64,000 bases of DNA from Piezodorus guildinii. Lineage: Eukaryota; Arthropoda; Insecta; Hemiptera; Pentatomidae. Each line of letters begins with the position of its first letter. The stretch's first letter is position 1. The DNA is taken from contig CM041293.1 of NCBI GenBank assembly GCA_023052935.1, positions 150,969,474 through 151,033,473 on the forward strand. The letters are read 5' to 3'. Positions 20,286-31,062 of this stretch are shown here, one piece after another. A program made the translations under genes and the position numbers. The notes below the pieces were generated by a model. The model had not been told where the DNA came from. It saw nothing but the letters and a program-made list of their open reading frames with translations, and ran no database searches.

Positions 20286-20908
20286 TAGGGTATGTGTAGG
20301 TGAGGTGAATGTAGGTCTCATGAGAGTTCACGAAAGTAGCAGGAGAGGGGGAAGGCTTTAATATCATTAAATATTATTATTTTTTAAATATAAAAAAACT
20401 GAATGGTTAAGTTATATGAAAAGAAACAAGTGTAATATACACATCATGAAAACATGTTTTTTAATGTAGAAACTAATTTTTAAGAAATTAAACAGGGATC
20501 ACTTGTAGCTGGGTGGCTAGCGTAACAGCCTCCCATGGTAAAGGTCACGGGTTCAAACCCGCAGGTGGTCCTAGAATTTTTTAATGGGAGTAAAAAATCC
20601 TTAGTTACGCCGTCCTTCGGAGGGGACGATAAAATTGGTCCCGAGCCTGTGCGATGTCAGGTACTCGTTAAAGATTTCTTTTATAACTCCCAAGACATTA
20701 TAACTCAAGATTTATAACTCCCACTGTAGCATCGTCCGATTAGCCATAGTAGCATAAAGTGACGTTAAATAAATAAACAAACAAACAAGAAATTAAACAT
20801 TATAATAAAAGGTTAAAAAAAAATGAAGTAATATGAAAATTCGGTAATTGGATATTTATTATGCTATGTGATATTAACTTCCATTTCACCTCACCTACAC
20901 ATACCCTA
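20286..20908. mobile_element. TIR element with perfect 24-bp inverted repeats, hit by SINE-C
   Basis: 20286-20309 (TAGGGTATGTGTAGGTGAGG...) and 20885-20908 are exact reverse complements. Without the SINE and its TSD the element is about 320 bp and non-coding. An AAT trinucleotide can be read on both sides if the TIR begins at AGGGTATG, compatible with a 3-bp TSD, but this is weak. The superfamily is undetermined. Confidence 0.75.
20495..20786 (+). repeat. SINE-C, complete copy with TSD
   Basis: It starts GGGATCACTTGTAGCTGGGT, with a tRNA-like head (B-box GGTTCAAACCC) and a body containing CCGTCCTTCGGAGGGG. The tail has GTAGCATCGTCCGATTAGCC and GTGACGTTAAATAAATAAAC with (AAAC)n. The 13-bp TSD AAGAAATTAAACA is at 20482-20494 and 20787-20799. 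This is the best reference copy in the window. Confidence 0.9.
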
Positions 20909-21425
20909 ATTCTTAACCTTAAGAATGTAAGAACAGGTACCGAGAAACAAATGAACTGAGATGATTGTGGTTGATATTATAGTTTGTAGCTTTATCTATA
21001 TTAATGTTTCGAGTAAATTCTGGGTAGTTCATTCAAAATATATTTCTAGTGAGGAAGAGATACATGGAAGTAGTGCACTACTTGCAACAGATTTAGATAC
21101 AAAAATCAAACATAAAACGCAGAGGTCCACGTTTACTCCCAAATAAGGTATTAAGAAGATATCAGTTTCCAAATCTTTACCAAACCAAGGTTCCTTTGTC
21201 CTACATAGAAGTTCCCGTTCACCTGAGAACGGAAAAAAAGACGTGGAAGATATCAAGTAACCTTGATTGCAAAAACACATGCCAGTTCAAGACATGCACA
21301 CGCACATTGGATAGAAAAGGTAAACAAAGTAATCACACTATTCCGCAGTAAATGCAAACCTAATTTAAAATGTTAACCTCTTTATATTACTTCAGTATTT
21401 AATATTTAACTGCCAAGAAAAAAAA
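20909..21425. other. No gene recognised
   Basis: Opposing short open frames overlap at 20961-21280 with no known motif. Nothing else was seen. Confidence 0.45.
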
Positions 21426-22360
21426 TCTGGTGCGGGCAACACACGACTTTCACTTACCTCCATTTTTAAAATCAATTAAAGAATTTTCAAATACAGTTAG
21501 AGATAAAAATACGTGAAATTATTAAGGAATTAATTAAATTAAATTAAATTTCTATAGAAACATGTGTTTGATTCAAAAGTCTATTATATTATTATCTAAA
21601 ATAATCAGTTAGTTTTATGTTCATTTCATCACTCTCTATTAACTTTTAAAAGCTTGTGTATGAGATGATAATTTTTCTAAAATCTTTAGCTTTCCAACGG
21701 TATATCATACATGTATATCACTGCTCTTATGTTCAAAAACGAAAAATTGCATTAAAAAAATATTTTTTTCTGTTTTCTCCTTTAGTTGGGTATCGAATTT
21801 ATTCAATTTATATATTTACCAGTTTTTTATCAGTGTTAACAAGATAATCTAGTTATTATTATTGAATCTACAAAATTAAAGGTACTTTAAGGGAAGAAAA
21901 TTTAAAATATCGGCATTTAAGCCCTGTCAGACCATTTTTATCTAAATAAAACCTACATGATATTAAAGCCCATTAAATTTTACATCGATATAGCGAGTTT
22001 ATTCAAAATCGTCGGAACCGTTTTTGAGAAAATCGAAAAAAGGTGCAAAATGCATGGTATAAAGTGCCTCTTCTGGTAGGCTCATTTTGATGAAAAAAGT
22101 TTTGTCACGTCTCGGGCTTATAGTTGTCTTAAATATGAAATTTCAGTTTCATAGGACTTACCGTTTCCGCCCGGGAGTTACCACACACACACACACACAC
22201 ACAGACACACACACACACACACACACACACAGACCTTTTCGCGGGACTTGGATATTTGGACTCAGGGGACCCTAAAACGTGTATTTCCGTTGAAAACTGG
22301 AATTCGAAAATTTTCACGATCGCAATACTTCCCCTTACTATATATAGTAAGTGAAAGTAA
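21426..22360 (+). mobile_element. Family H, full-length reference copy
   Basis: Left end TCTGGTGCGGGCAACACACG, followed by ACTTTCACTTACC. The right end is a hairpin ACTTCCCCTTACTATATATA then GTAAGTGAAAGTAA. The left subterminal ACTTTCACTTAC and the terminal GTAAGTGAAAGT are inverted repeats offset by 20 bases from the left end. A (CA)n tract sits at 22182-22230, about 130 bp from the right end. No coding; the short open frames are incidental. Confidence 0.85.
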
Positions 22361-22939
22361 TAAGAAGTACAGTAGTCGACTGTCAAATCATCTGTTATTG
22401 CACCGATATACTATAAATTACATGTTTATCAACAGTAATTTTATTTTTAACGTTTATTATGGACACTTAAGTTCACCAAGAACGAATAGAATATTTTTAA
22501 CAATGAGCCCTTCATAGTCCTGCATTGTATAGAAGTAATTTTTATAAGTAAGTAGTACATTCTCGTGTATAATAGACTTCGCAAATTGCCAGATCTGATC
22601 ATAAGCAAGTGAATGTCCATTTTTATAGGTTATCAATAGGTTGAATCCATAAATAAAAATTTTTTTTTGATTCTGAAAATATGAAAACCAATATATATTG
22701 TAGACAAAATCACCAAAAATTGCTGCGGATTTTGACTTAGGACATTTAATGTTGGGGAAAAAATAACGATCTTAGGATTTTGGAATGAAAAGGCATCACA
22801 GCTAGAGAAAATGAACGTAATTAACAAATATTTGGTTCTGCGATGGATTTTCGCTCATATTGGTATCGGGGGTACTGTAATACATGTGGAAAATGCAGGA
22901 GCCCTTCAACGACAGATAAATACCAATTTTTCACTTGAC
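22361..22939. other. No gene recognised
   Basis: A/T-rich. The region from about 22820 may be the eroded upstream part of the LINE that follows. Confidence 0.4.
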
Positions 22940-23305
22940 GAGAAAACACAGTAAAAAAAGGCAAAGATATGACACCAAGCATCCTCATAGCAACCATTAG
23001 GACTCCTACCACAAACTAACCAGAAAGGGGCAAGTCATAATATTCAGACTCAGGACAAACCAGAACAGACTAAATGCTCACCTTTACAGGAAGTTTTTAA
23101 TCGGTAACAGTCCTATATGAACTTGTGGTGGGAAAATCAAACGTCTGAGCATGTCCAGAACTATACCTTTTTGATGAGGTGAGGAGGAAGATTATGCCTG
23201 AGCCAAATCGTTGGAAGCCAAGTTCTACGGGACTCTGGAGGGCCTCAGGAGGACTAGTGATTTCCTTATTTTACTGCCAAAGGATGTGACCATCTGACAG
23301 AAAGA
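22940..23305 (+). pseudogene. LINE C-terminal (RNase H/zinc-motif end) fragment
   Basis: Through frameshifts it reads FRLRTNQNRLNAHLYRKFLI, GNSPICTCGGK, LSMSRT-PF, then KFYGTLEGLRRTSDFL and a late lysine/glutamate-rich end. This matches the C-terminal pattern of R1/I-type LINE ORF2 proteins (RLRTGHNRLNxHM...CxCG...EHVLxxCPLY...LWGTxEDLxxTxxFI). The element it derives from would need an upstream RT, which is not recognisable here. Decayed. Confidence 0.65.
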
Positions 23306-23498
23306 ACGAGGAAGAAGAAGTCGCGAAATTACGTTTCAATTCGAATATTGAAATTATGACTGCATTTGGTCTATCCCATCCCGAGGATCTTGCAGCTTTG
23401 GAAAGGATGACGTTATATTGTATTCGCAGTAGACAGTATCAAAACCACTCTTTCCCCCTAAACTGTTGGGACAAATAGAAATATTAAATACAAAGACT

Positions 23499-24370
23499 TC
23501 CCAACCCATCCTAACACATTCCTTTCTACCTATGCCGATGACACTTGCGTGTTATCAGTTCATAATGATCCTAGTATTGCCTCTCAAACTCTCCAATCCC
23601 ATATCAGAGACCTTGAGGTATGGTGTCAGAATTGGAGAATTAAAATCAATTCTAATAAATCCCATCAAATTACCTTCACCCTTCGTCGAAAACCTATGAC
23701 ATCCCTGTCCTACAGTGTCCTTTAATGATATTCCGCTTGTCCCGGTTGAACAGATCCGCTATTTAGGACTCCTGCTTGACAAACGACTTACATGGAATCC
23801 GCATACAAGACTGAAAAGACAAGAAACTGCTCGACGTTTTCGGCTACTCCAACGCTTACTAGACAGACGCTCTAACCTTTCACTTAACTACAAAAGACTC
23901 ATTTACATGACAATCATAAGGCCTATCTGGACCTACGGAGTTGAGCTATGGGGCTCTACTAAACCATCCAATTCTTCCCGTATCCAATCCTTACAATCCA
24001 AAATCCTTCGTAAAATCCTCAACGCTCCTTACTTTGTCACAAACAAAATCATTCATAAAGACCTCCAAGTTCCGTATGTAGCCGATTTGACCCGTACCAG
24101 GTATCATTCCTTCCATGACAAACTCCATTCCCACTCTAATCCACTAGTTTCAATCCTGGGTTTCTCTACAATCCCTGATAATCCACCGAGGCGTCTGAAG
24201 AGAAGATGGCCTCGAGACCTTCTTGTTTAGATTGATTACCAGAGTGCTGCCAATGGGTAGTTTCTCTTCACGTTTTTCATGTACATATCTTTTATCAAGC
24301 ATATTTACTAGATGTATTGTAGTATACAGTTGTAAATTTCAATAAAATATAATTAAAAAAAAAAAAAAAA
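23499..24370 (+). pseudogene. Jockey LINE, 5'-truncated insertion with TSD
   Basis: It enters in the palm region. STYADDTCVLSVHNDPSIAS carries the intact catalytic YADD (about 23530-23590), followed by WCQNWRIKINSNKSHQITF. A frameshift near 23703 moves the frame; the rest reads FNDIPLVPVEQIRYLGLLLD, RLTWNPHTRLKRQETARR, PIWTYGVELWGSTKP and ends PPRRLKRRWPRDLLV at 24230. A short 3' UTR and a poly-A follow. The 11-bp TSD ATACAAAGACT is at 23488-23498 and 24371-24381. The perfect TSD and near-intact frame indicate a fairly young copy. The start is set by the TSD, not by a start codon. Confidence 0.93.
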
Positions 24371-24433
24371 ATACAAAGACTAAAAATAAAATAAACCATT
24401 AGAGGAAATGGTGTGGTTAGAAACTATGTATAC

Positions 24434-24819
24434 TTCCACTTAATTTTCAAATTTATTAACCTAAATAAATTGATATACAAATAGGAATTATTGTTATCGT
24501 CAAATTTTCGATTTATATTTTTCAACGATAATATTTAAAGTTTTGTTCCCACTGTTCCTATTCATCCCATTTTACGGTTCTTTAAAACAAACATTTGTCA
24601 TCCTTTTACGATTTTATTGATTTTGATTAAACTAGGTAAATTGATGAAAAATACAATGGGCTTTAAGACCAAGCAGATAATTAATTATCTTTTAGTTTAT
24701 AGATTTGAAAGAATTAAACATAAAATCTTATAAGCATTGATAAAAAGTTGAACGAATATGATAATCAACTAAAAGAGTAAAAATATTTGTGTAGGTAGTA
24801 TATATAAATAAATAAATAA

Positions 24820-24889
<70 letters not shown>

Positions 24890-25165
24890 TTATATACATA
24901 TAGTTTATTTTAACATAAGAATAGTAGTATATATGTATAATATACCATTAGAAAGCTAAATATTTTAGAAAACATTTAATCTTATATACGAAGTCTTAGA
25001 AGGTAATGTAATGCATAGGTGAATTAGGCATAACTTGGGAGATGTTATACTGTTATATTATTTAATTCAAAACATATGTTTCCAACGAAATCGAATGTAA
25101 TTCTTTGAGTTTTTTTTTAACCCTAACTTTATTAAAAACTTTTAAAATAGATTTTAACAACCAAG
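24434..25165 (-). repeat. Family H, old copy with expanded (TA)n
   Basis: Diverged landmarks in order: CAAATTTTCGATTTATATTT, TTTTACGATTTTATTGATTT, CAACTAAAAGAGTAAAAATA, CATAAGAATAGTAGTAT, AAACATATGTTTCCAACG. A (TA)n tract of about 60 bp is at 24822-24882. The left terminus is lost. Confidence 0.65.
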
Positions 25166-25738
25166 GTTGATTTTTAACATTGAGGAATCAGATAGATATG
25201 TGATATGAATCATATAGGATCTTAAAATAGTGTGGATTATGTATAGTTTTCTACATTTAAATAAATCGTTAGTATAATTTAAATAATCCAATCTTATGCT
25301 GGATGATGAGTGATTATTAATCAGAAGTAACTAAATAATTTTCGAAGGAAGAGTAGACTAAAATTGCGATAGCAGTAGAAGTTCAAACGGAAAACACCAT
25401 AGCCAAGGCAACTGGCGAGGTCGAGTGTCCGGTAGGGCACCATATAACTCGACTCTCCTGCTGGGGTTTTCATCGCTAACCCGATGATTATTTTTCACCC
25501 TATTGGGTTATTTCAACAGATTTTAAGAATTTTTAAAAATTAAAAATGAAAAACTTCTATAATCTTTTGGCAGCGAGGATAGAAAAGGAGATTATTCTTT
25601 AAATAATAAGCACTTTAAAAATCAATAAAGAAATCTAATAAAATAAAAACTCTAGTGCGCGCAAAATGCTGCGGAGGTAACGAAACCTTATCGTTTGGAA
25701 GAGGATAGATAAGTGTTTAAATTCATACAAGAGGAACA
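25166..25738. other. No gene recognised; one GC-richer patch
   Basis: 25386-25510 is less A/T-rich than its surroundings (AAGGCAACTGGCGAGGTCGA, CTCGACTCTCCTGCTGGGG) but shows no usable frame with splice signals. Confidence 0.4.
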
Positions 25739-26008
25739 TCTGGTGCGCGCAACACACGACTTTCACTTACCTCGGTTGATAAAATTAATTTAAGAACTAT
25801 AAAATAGAGTTGAAAATATTTTAAAGAACTATAGTCAATTTGTTAAAAACATATGTTTTAGATGGAATGACATTACAATATAAAACTGTTATGTAAAATA
25901 ATCACAGTAGTCTATACCGTTCACTTTAGATATTCGTCACTTTACATTACTGTTTCTAAAATCTAAAATCAATAGCATTCCAATGGTATATTATACATGT
26001 TTATGACT
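25739..26008 (+). repeat. Family H, left-end fragment
   Basis: Begins TCTGGTGCGCGCAACACACG followed by ACTTTCACTTACCTCGG and proceeds to ATTATACATGTTTATGACTA, where homology stops at a junction with unrelated sequence. Confidence 0.75.
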
Positions 26009-26460
26009 AATTTTCACTCACTCATACACTGTTCGGCGCTGCAGTCCTTGCGGGACCTGGGCCTCTGCCACCGTTCTTTTCCATGCCTTACAATCTCCAG
26101 CAAGACATCTCCATTTTCCAACTCCCATCCTTCTCAAATCAACCTCATCCACCGTCGCCTGGGCATGCCCCTTTTCCTTTTTCCTCCTGGTGCACCATTT
26201 AGCATCATTTTAGGCAGCCTACATGGCTCATCCTTTCCACATGCCTTAACCATAACAACCTACCCTTCCTAATAGCACAGAGGATATCATCCTTCATTAA
26301 ATTGAATTAGTTCGGCGTTGCTTCTGATTCTCCACCTGTGTTCTTCATTCACGGCTCGAAAGATCTTTCTCAATATTGTTCTCTCCCAAACCAGTAGAGC
26401 TGTTTTCTTGGATTAAGGTTCACGTCTATGTGACTATTTTTAGGTTTAGAAAAAAATGTT
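26009..26460. repeat. Unclassified C-rich repeat or exapted segment
   Basis: Pyrimidine-rich on the plus strand, with CTTGCGGGACCTGGGCCTCT, CTCCATTTTCCAACTCCCAT and CCTCATCCACCGTCGCC. The style recalls RTE LINE 3' regions, but no motif is decisive. The 91-codon frame at 25997-26272 is low-complexity and starts inside family H, so I do not call it a gene. Confidence 0.35.
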
Positions 26461-26664
26461 TACCCTTAAATATATTTTTATTCTTATCTTGAAACGTAAG
26501 TCCTCAAATTTTGAGAGAGAGAAGCGGTATTTTTTTTTTTTTTTTTTCTGGTCGATTCACGTTCATTATTGACCATTATAAATGACCATAAAAACCAACA
26601 AACTATAGACGATACGTATATCCTTCTGATTTTTTATATTTAACTTTAATCCTTGAAAAACATA

Positions 26665-26828
26665 GGTCACTTGTGGTTTAGAGCCTAAAATGGTGGTCTC
26701 GAGCTGTACAATGTCCATACTTGTTTAAGATCCGTATCCTAAGTAAACCTTGGTAGGCAAACTTAATGATTCTTACTGTAGCATCGTCCGATTAGTCACG
26801 TCGACATCAAGTAACATTAGTATAAAAA

Positions 26829-26830
<2 letters not shown>
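26665..26830 (+). repeat. SINE-C, 3' part
   Basis: Contains GGTGGTCTCGAGC, GATCCGTATCCTAAGTAAAC, GTAGCATCGTCCGATTAGTC and a decayed tail, all in SINE-C order. The head is lost. A/T and T tracts occupy the preceding 26461-26664. Confidence 0.65.
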
Positions 26831-26837
<7 letters not shown>

Positions 26838-26859
<22 letters not shown>

Positions 26860-27025
26860 TTTTATAATAAATATCGTCAAAAATGTTAGAATACAATATA
26901 ATAGAAAAATACTTTATTCGGGGACTTAAGAATAGCATAAATGCTACAAATAAATATAGCACATCTTGCCAGAATTCATTAAATAAATTGAATATTTTAC
27001 AAACTTAATTATTTTCATAAATAAC

Positions 27026-27060
<35 letters not shown>

Positions 27061-27082
27061 AGAATAGAATAGAATATATAGA

Positions 27083-27136
<54 letters not shown>

Positions 27137-27240
27137 ACTGTAGTTATCAAACCATGAAGGGCCTTGTGCTCTGTATTTAGAGATTCGAACCTTATGTAGA
27201 TATTAATTATATATATATATATATATATATGGATATTAAT

Positions 27241-27275
<35 letters not shown>

Positions 27276-27290
27276 ATGTATTCATGTATA
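26838..27290. repeat. Cluster of (TA)n, (TAGAA)n and (TG)n microsatellites
   Basis: (TA)n at about 26838-26860, 27031-27055, 27089-27130 and 27209-27250, GAATAGAATAGAATAG at 27057-27075, and (GT)n at 27253-27274. A SINE-D tail fragment lies between (27140-27200: ACCATGAAGGGCCTTGTGCT). An eroded LINE 3' tail may lie at 26908-27000. Confidence 0.7.
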
Positions 27291-28056
27291 ATTAAACATA
27301 AAATATAATAAATGAAAAGAATAGAATAGAAAGAGAAGTTAAAAACAACTAATTTTGAACAAAAATTAAAAAAAAAAAAACATGATATCCAGTCTATATA
27401 TTGATTGAGTTTTTTTATCTAGTTAAAGCCAACTAATTTAGGTCTTTCAAAAACGAAAACCAGTGATTCAACCAGATATATCAAACAAAAGCTCCTAACA
27501 CAAACACATATATATATTTTTTGTATTAGGCTTTTTCTAAGCAGCTGTCATGCTAAAATATTGCGTCCAAAACACTGCACGCAAAGGAGCGTTTCATTAT
27601 TCCTGATGACATCATTGGCCCAGAAGCCTGGAGTGGGTTTCCGAAACGCCTTTCACCTCAAGTCCCAACGCATAATTAGCGCTGCCTGTGCAGTATTTTA
27701 TAGTCATTCTGAGAGAAATTAAACCTAATGGTAATTAGTAAAAGTTAAATCTCTGTCGACATTCCCTCTGTAGATTTTATGTTTTTACACATGATGGAAC
27801 CGCTCAAATAATCACAATTTTACTGGGTACAAGACGAAATAAAGATGAATATAATACTATTTTCGCTTCAACTTGAGTTCTAGATAAATGGCACAGTTAT
27901 TTAAAAGCGACTGCAAAAGTTTCGGAAAATCTAGAAGGGAGTAGAAGTTCCAGTGAAGCTTTTAAAATTTCAGTTGAAACCATTCGCCTAAAAGCTGTCC
28001 AAAACTCCCCACCACTTTTTTCTTTTTTCAACTTTTTGATTAATCCCGTAAAACAA
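27291..28056. other. No gene; Penelope-like tail motif suspected
   Basis: CTGATGACATCATTGGCCC...GTTTCCGAAACGCC at 27602-27650 resembles the conserved stretch near the 3' ends of Penelope-like elements. No GIY-YIG or RT coding was found near it, so this is tentative. Confidence 0.3.
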
Positions 28057-28848
28057 TCTGATGCGACTTTCACTTAAAATTTGAGAACTGTTAAATAAAA
28101 TATGAAAAGAGGTTAAAGAATTACATTGAGCTTCGTTTGTTTTATTATTTTATTATTATATAATCTATTCTATTGTAATATTATCCACAACAATCATTCC
28201 ATTTTAACCGCTTTTATTTCTATGTATTACCTTCCACAACTTTTTATACAAGATAACATTTTTTTCTAAAATATTTAGCTTCGCAACAGTTTATTATAGA
28301 TCTATATTACTCTAATTTTGTTTGGAAAAACAAATAATTACCTCAAAATATAGTTTTCCTCTTTTTTCCTTTATTTGGAGATCCTATTTGTACAAAATGT
28401 ATATTTAGCTGTTTTTTATTAATGGTAATAAAACGATATAGTTAATTTTTTTAAATCTAACAAAAATAAGGTATATTACAGGAAGAAAACTTATAAGTCG
28501 AGTCCTTAAGTCCTATCAAACTATTTTAATTGGAATGTAACCTACGAGATATAAAATCTTTTTTACTTTTTACATCGATGTAACGAGTTTAATTAGAATT
28601 GTTCAAGTTTTTGAGAAAATGGTAAAAAGTTGCGAAATGCACAGTATAAAGTGGCTCATCTGGTTGGCCAAATTCGATGAAAAAGTTGATTATGAGATCG
28701 AAGCAAATACGCCTCTGATACATAAAATTTCAATATTGTACAACTTCTAGACAAACCAGACCTTTTTGCGGCACTTAGACGCTTAGATGCAGAGGACCTT
28801 AAAATGTGTATTTCCAGTGAAAACATGAATTCAAAACCTAGGAATATG
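28057..28848 (+). mobile_element. Family H, diverged copy lacking its right terminus
   Basis: Starts TCTGATGCGACTTTCACTT (part of the left end deleted) and keeps the order through TTACATCGATGTAACGAGTT, AACCAGACCTTTTTGCGG and AAAATGTGTATTTCCAGTG. It stops before the hairpin, where a Jockey fragment begins. Confidence 0.75.
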
Positions 28849-29010
28849 AAATAAGACCGATATGGACTTACGAATTAGAGATTTAGGGCTCAACTAAACC
28901 ATCGAATCCTTCGACAAATCCTTAATGCTCCTTATTATGTCACAAATAAACTCATCCATAAAGACCTTAACGTTTCTTATGTTGCTGACTTGGCGCGAAC
29001 CAGGTACCAC
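28849..29010 (+). pseudogene. Jockey LINE fragment, piece 1
   Basis: Reads RPIWTYELEI then S-T-K-P-S followed by a deletion of about 30 bp, then RQILNAPYYVTNKLIHKDLN and VSYVADLARTRYH. It ends abruptly at 29010 where the duplicated segment D1 starts. The next Jockey piece (29554) begins earlier in the gene, so D1 is not a simple insertion into one copy. Confidence 0.75.
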
Positions 29011-29011
29011 T

Positions 29012-29553
29012 AATACTAGCTAAGCCACATTCATATTTTCGATTGTTATTTTGGTTGAGAGGCGTTATCGTAATACTTAATTCCCAGCCCTCAATCGTAG
29101 CAGAGCCTAAAATGCGAGGTTGGGAAGAAGATCAAAGAAATAATAACAATAAAATAAATTTAAAAAAAAAGTATTGTATCCATGGAACATAAGATATGTT
29201 ATTTTTCTACAGGTACATACCGGACTGATTTAGATATACTAAAAATGTATAAAGTTCACTTTCCCCACATGGACACTAGACTGGATAATATGAGACACGT
29301 CATGACGTAAACACCACTTCATGATCTCCAGTTGCAGTAATGCGATAAAAATAAAGTAATTTTGCCTTAATAAAATTATATTATTGCAATAAATAGAATA
29401 ATTATACAAAAAATAAATAAATTGGATATAATTAGTTGACCGTTGAGTATTAATAGAAGGAATTAGTCCGGGCGGCGGTCGATGAATGAAATTATTAGAT
29501 TTTTTTTTTTCAGATTAAACATATAATAGTAAAACCTATATAATAGTGAGAAC
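29012..29553 (+). repeat. Duplicated segment D1 (partner at 32516-33053)
   Basis: Nearly identical to D2 over about 540 bp, with a roughly 45-bp extra block near 29058-29100 and a roughly 50-bp deletion near 29530. It contains an acceptor-like TTATTTTTCTACAG ending at 29212. The following frame, RTDLDILKMYKVHFPHMDTR, closes with TAA at 29308-29310 and is followed by AATAAA signals. It lacks one methionine codon relative to D2, an in-frame 3-bp difference. Confidence 0.8.
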
Positions 29554-30187
29554 AACTCAACTAAACCATCGAATTCTTCCCGTCTCCAATCCTTAAAATC
29601 AAAAATCCTTCGACGAATCCTTAATTCTCCTTATTTTGTCACAAATAAACTCATCCATAAAGACCTTAACGCTTCCTATGTTGCTGACTTGGCGCGAACC
29701 AAGTACCACTCCTTTCATGACAAACTCCATTCCCACTTTAATCCGCTAGTTTCAATCCTTGCTTCCTCTACAATCTCTGATAATCCTCCGAAGCGTCTGA
29801 AAAGAAGATGGTCCCTAGTTTAACATAGCTTTTGGAGAGCTGCCAAGGTGTAGTTTCCCAACATGTGAATCATGACAGTATAATCTTGTATATGGGGGGA
29901 CGGGGTAGCCGAGTGGGATAGCGCGCGTTGCTTTGACGCGCGTTCCCTAGCAACCACTGGGAACCAAAAATTGGAAACCAAAACATTACGAGTTCGAGCC
30001 TCGGTACCGGGAGGAATTTTATTTCGGCATTTATACCACCCCGTCCTCACTCCCTGGTCCGAGTAACCCCTTCAAAGACGAGGTAGGGGTGAACAAAAAA
30101 AAAAAAAAGTATTATCTTGTATCTCATCCACTAGATGTATATCATTATACAGTTGTAAATAGCAATAAATCTATTTGAAAAAAAAAG
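29554..30187 (+). pseudogene. Jockey LINE fragment, piece 2, with SINE-A inside
   Basis: Begins at S-T-K-P-S-N-S-S-R and reads LQSKILRRILNSPYFVTNK, DLARTKYHSFHDKLHS to PPKRLKRRWSLV, stop at 29821-29823. The 3' UTR is interrupted at 29892 by SINE-A and resumes at 30110 with the TSD. It ends GTTGTAAATAGCAATAAATC and poly-A. Confidence 0.85.
29892..30109 (+). repeat. SINE-A, complete copy with TSD
   Basis: Head GGGGGACGGGGTAGCCGAGT, A-box-like TAGCCGAGTGGGATAGCGCG and B-box GAGTTCGAGCCTC, then CTCGGTACCGGGAGGAATTT, CACTCCCTGGTCCGAGTAAC and poly-A. A 13-bp TSD with one mismatch (TAT-A/T-ATCTTGTAT) is at 29879-29891 and 30110-30122. It differs from the copy at 12361 by an extra block (GCGTTCCCTAGCAACC) in the head. 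Confidence 0.9.
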
Positions 30188-30524
30188 GTATATGAAAGTA
30201 CAAAATTACCTCAGTTAAACAAAAAGAAAATCAAAATTACTCCGAATTGAAAGTTTATGAGTATTTTATTCGGTATCTTACTAAAAAAGTCTCTTTAATT
30301 AATGTAAAACTGCCAATCATTTCATCTTCTGTAACTTTCAAAATACTAATTTCACATATACATCATCTTTATTAGATAACAGGGTAGCATGCAGGCATAG
30401 CGCTGGGCTTCCAGGTCAAGGTGCAATGAATTTCGTCTTGACAGAAAATTAGTGGGTTTTGTCAGAATGAAAATCATGGCTTGACATACTGACAGACTCT
30501 TTAACTCTTCTTTTACCCTTTAAA

Positions 30525-30558
<34 letters not shown>

Positions 30559-31018
30559 TTATATATATATTGAAGAAGAGTAATTTAAGCATACTTTATC
30601 CATGTTAACATGCAATCGTTGGAACATCTCAAACTTCTACAACCATTGATAAGAAATATTTTTTCACGATATACAATTCGGTTGCATTCAAAATATGAAT
30701 AACTATATACCCGCCACTCCATGACTCCACACTTTAAATGTGTAGTCATTTGGTTTTTAAAAAAAGGCACTTTTTGGTCGATTTAGAGTTTATCGCTTTG
30801 GGTGTGTTAGTTCTTCGTAACGAAAATAGCACATAGCAAGTTATTATGTACAATTGCAAATTATTATGTCAATATTATAAGATGTATTTATTATTATATT
30901 TAATCATTTTAAAAAATGAGAAACATATATCCGTCAATAAAAAAAAAATGGTTTAGTTTTGCTATTTTTCTGACTGACTGCCTTTCTAGGGCTGCGGTAG
31001 CTCCTTCGGATTTAATTG

Positions 31019-31062
<44 letters not shown>

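Noticed and set aside
22087..22275. Open frame with His-Thr repeats over the (CA)n tract
   Set aside because: It is a translation of a microsatellite inside family H; the other family H frames (4480-4737, 21656-21847, 40136-40318, 40532-40828, 46507-46698, 59761-60018) are likewise incidental and not conserved.
24822..24882. Possible origin or matrix-attachment site from the long (TA)n tract
   Set aside because: It lies inside a decayed family H copy and is adequately explained as microsatellite expansion.
27057..27075. GAATAGAATAGAATAG as a possible telomere-like repeat
   Set aside because: Only a few units, embedded among microsatellites and LINE tails; not the TTAGG type expected in most insects.
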